Of a stretch of DNA of 64,000 nt, positions 62,774 through 64,000 are shown piece after piece (the stretch's first letter is position 1; each line of letters begins with the position of its first letter). The translations under genes were made by a program, and so were the position numbers. The notes beneath the pieces were generated by a model, which worked only from the letters and a program-made list of their open reading frames with translations, searched no databases and was not told where the DNA came from. The stretch spans positions 1 to 64,000 of the forward strand of contig NZ_LWKZ01000002.1 of assembly GCF_001905005.1 (NCBI RefSeq). The letters run 5' to 3'. The stretch comes from Streptomyces sp. CB02923. Its GTDB lineage: Bacteria; Actinomycetota; Actinomycetes; Streptomycetales; Streptomycetaceae.

Positions 62774-63754
62774 ATGCGTGCCGAACACGCCGGCTACGCG
62801 TGCGGCGCGGCCCTCGGTTTCCTCGGCGACCTGGTCGTGGGCGACCCCCGGCGCGGTCACCCCGTGGCCGCCTTCGGGCGGGCAGCGGCCGCCGTGGAAC
62901 GCCGTCTGTGGCGCGACGACCGCGGGCGCGGCGCCCTGCACACCGCGCTGTGCGCGGGCGGGACCGCCGCCGGTGCCGCGCTGCTCGACCGCGCCGTACG
63001 CCGCTCCCCCGCCGCCCTGCCCGTCTCCGTCGCGCTGACCGCCGCCGCCACCTGGGCCGTCCTGGGCGGCACCTCGCTGGGCCGCGAGGCGCGGGCCGTC
63101 GGCGGCGCGCTCGCCGCGGGCGACCTCGACGTGGCGCGCGAGCGGCTGCCGCACCTGTGCGGACGTGATCCACAGGCCCTGGACGGGCAGCAGATGGCGC
63201 GCGCGGTGGTCGAGTCCGTCGCCGAGAACACCTCGGACGCAGTGGTCGGTGCCCTGGTGTGGGGCGCCGTCGCCGGTGTGCCGGGCCTGCTGGCCTTCCG
63301 CGCGGTCAACACGCTGGACGCGATGGTGGGTCACAGGTCGCCGCGCTACCGCCGCTTCGGCTGGTCCGCGGCCCGCCTCGACGATGTGGCCGGCTGCCCC
63401 GGCTCCCGGCTGACCGCCGCGCTGGCGGTGCTGGCGGGGCCGGACCGGCGGGGCGCGTGGCGCGCCTGGCGGCAGGACGGCCCGTCCCACCCGAGCCCCA
63501 ACGCGGGCCCGGTGGAGGCCGCGTTCGCGGGAGCGCTGGGCGTAAGGCTGGGCGGCACCCTGGCGTACGGCGGCCGGGTCGAGCACCGGCCGGTGCTCAA
63601 CGGCGCCGCCGGGCGGCCCGTCGCGGTGCCGGACATCGAGCGGGCCGTGACACTGTCGCGCCGGGTGAGTGTGCTGGCGCTGGCGGCCACGGTCGCGGGC
63701 CGGTGCGCGGCGGGGGCCGTGCGGCGGGCCCGTACGGCCGGGAGGGCCAAGTGA
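62774..63754 (+). CDS. cobD: Adenosylcobinamide-phosphate synthase (CobD/CbiB)
   Basis: 326 residues, membrane protein. Joins aminopropanol phosphate to adenosylcobyric acid. Family blocks: [23 protein letters not shown] at the start, [42 protein letters not shown], and [21 protein letters not shown]. Hydrophobic segments are spread through the middle. Controlled by the riboswitch via the coupled 23-codon ORF. cobQ follows 31 bases downstream. Confidence 0.94.
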   Translation: MRAEHAGYACGAALGFLGDLVVGDPRRGHPVAAFGRAAAAVERRLWRDDRGRGALHTALCAGGTAAGAALLDRAVRRSPAALPVSVALTAAATWAVLGGTSLGREARAVGGALAAGDLDVARERLPHLCGRDPQALDGQQMARAVVESVAENTSDAVVGALVWGAVAGVPGLLAFRAVNTLDAMVGHRSPRYRRFGWSAARLDDVAGCPGSRLTAALAVLAGPDRRGAWRAWRQDGPSHPSPNAGPVEAAFAGALGVRLGGTLAYGGRVEHRPVLNGAAGRPVAVPDIERAVTLSRRVSVLALAATVAGRCAAGAVRRARTAGRAK

Positions 63755-63785
63755 GCAGCGTACGGCGGACGGCGAGGAGTGCCAC

Positions 63786-64000
63786 GTGAACGGACCGGGT
63801 CAAGCAGCGCTCGGCGGCGGGCTGCTGGTGGCGGGCACCACGTCCGACGCGGGCAAGAGCGTGGTGACGGCGGGCATCTGCCGCTGGCTGGCCCGCAAGG
63901 GCGTCAAGGTGGCGCCCTTCAAGGCGCAGAACATGTCGCTGAACTCGTTCGTGACGCGCGAGGGCGCGGAGATCGGGCGGGCGCAGGCCATGCAGGCCGC
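63786..64000 (+). CDS. cobQ: Cobyric acid synthase CobQ (5' part, truncated by window end)
   Basis: First 71 codons only. GTG 63786 follows GGCGAGGAGTGCCAC. The N-terminus [21 protein letters not shown] is the P-loop-like ATP site of the CobQ/CbiP amidotransferases, followed by [18 protein letters not shown] and [12 protein letters not shown]. The enzyme amidates four side chains of adenosylcobyrinic diamide. Same operon as cobD. The reading frame is open at the window edge. Confidence 0.93.
   Translation, partial: MNGPGQAALGGGLLVAGTTSDAGKSVVTAGICRWLARKGVKVAPFKAQNMSLNSFVTREGAEIGRAQAMQA

Overview
The window reads as a core chromosomal segment of a Streptomyces. The DNA is very GC-rich with codon third positions almost all G or C. 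It carries chaplins, a streptophobe membrane protein, the actinobacterial nucleoid protein Gbn, an InhA-type FabI, a mycothiol-type (MDMPI) domain and PhoP-type GTTCACC repeats. From memory, gene order resembles the S. coelicolor stretch from about SCO1790 to SCO1850; no database comparison was run. I see no biosynthetic cluster, prophage, insertion sequence, tRNA or CRISPR array.

Layout. 1-378: multi-promoter leader of an rRNA operon that lies off the left edge (minus strand). 379-8603: DNA glycosylase, Spo0M, a PEBP protein, HNH nuclease, TSUP permease, NfeD/stomatin pair, ABC ATPase and two cysteine-less chaplins. 8825-14615: GAF histidine kinase and NarL-type regulator, an SDR overlapping a QueA homologue, nitroreductase, secreted SLT lysozyme-like protein. 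14734-24562: FHA-ABC exporter, streptophobe protein, SerB, SixA-type phosphatase, and a CynX-type MFS with a 38-residue partner and a divergent FadR-type regulator. 24702-31960: fabG-fabI, tldD-tldE, an alpha/beta hydrolase, tyrS. 32061-38971: small membrane proteins, moaA, the DUF485-actP acetate uptake operon, a subtilase. 39041-47563: MerR-MDMPI fusion, an ether-lipid-like operon (AGMO-like oxygenase plus lysoplasmalogenase), exonuclease-BRCT, SURF1, GH15, SDR. 47641-51062: an Asp23/AmaP/DUF6286 envelope-stress cluster. 51082-54335: enoyl-CoA hydratase, gbn, an ABC-F protein with a leaderless 7-codon upstream ORF. 54684-62279: VOC protein, repeat-bearing hypothetical, hydrolase, class II aldolase, GH25 lysozyme, Pho-regulated phosphate transporter. 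62388-64000: cobalamin riboswitch, a 23-codon ORF coupled to cobD, and the start of cobQ.

The most unusual property spans the window. At least eight genes have a different, gene-specific short tandem repeat (14-23 bp, 3-6 copies) starting at or just after the stop codon, and in some cases including it. Similar 15-bp repeats occur inside two coding regions. Other items worth following are the leaderless MAILLVH peptide before the ABC-F gene, the coupled ORF between the B12 riboswitch and cobD, a low-GC in-frame insert in an SDR gene, the cysteine-less chaplin pair and the ether-lipid operon. Several transporters are paired with tiny membrane proteins (DUF485, the 38-residue and 75-residue proteins).
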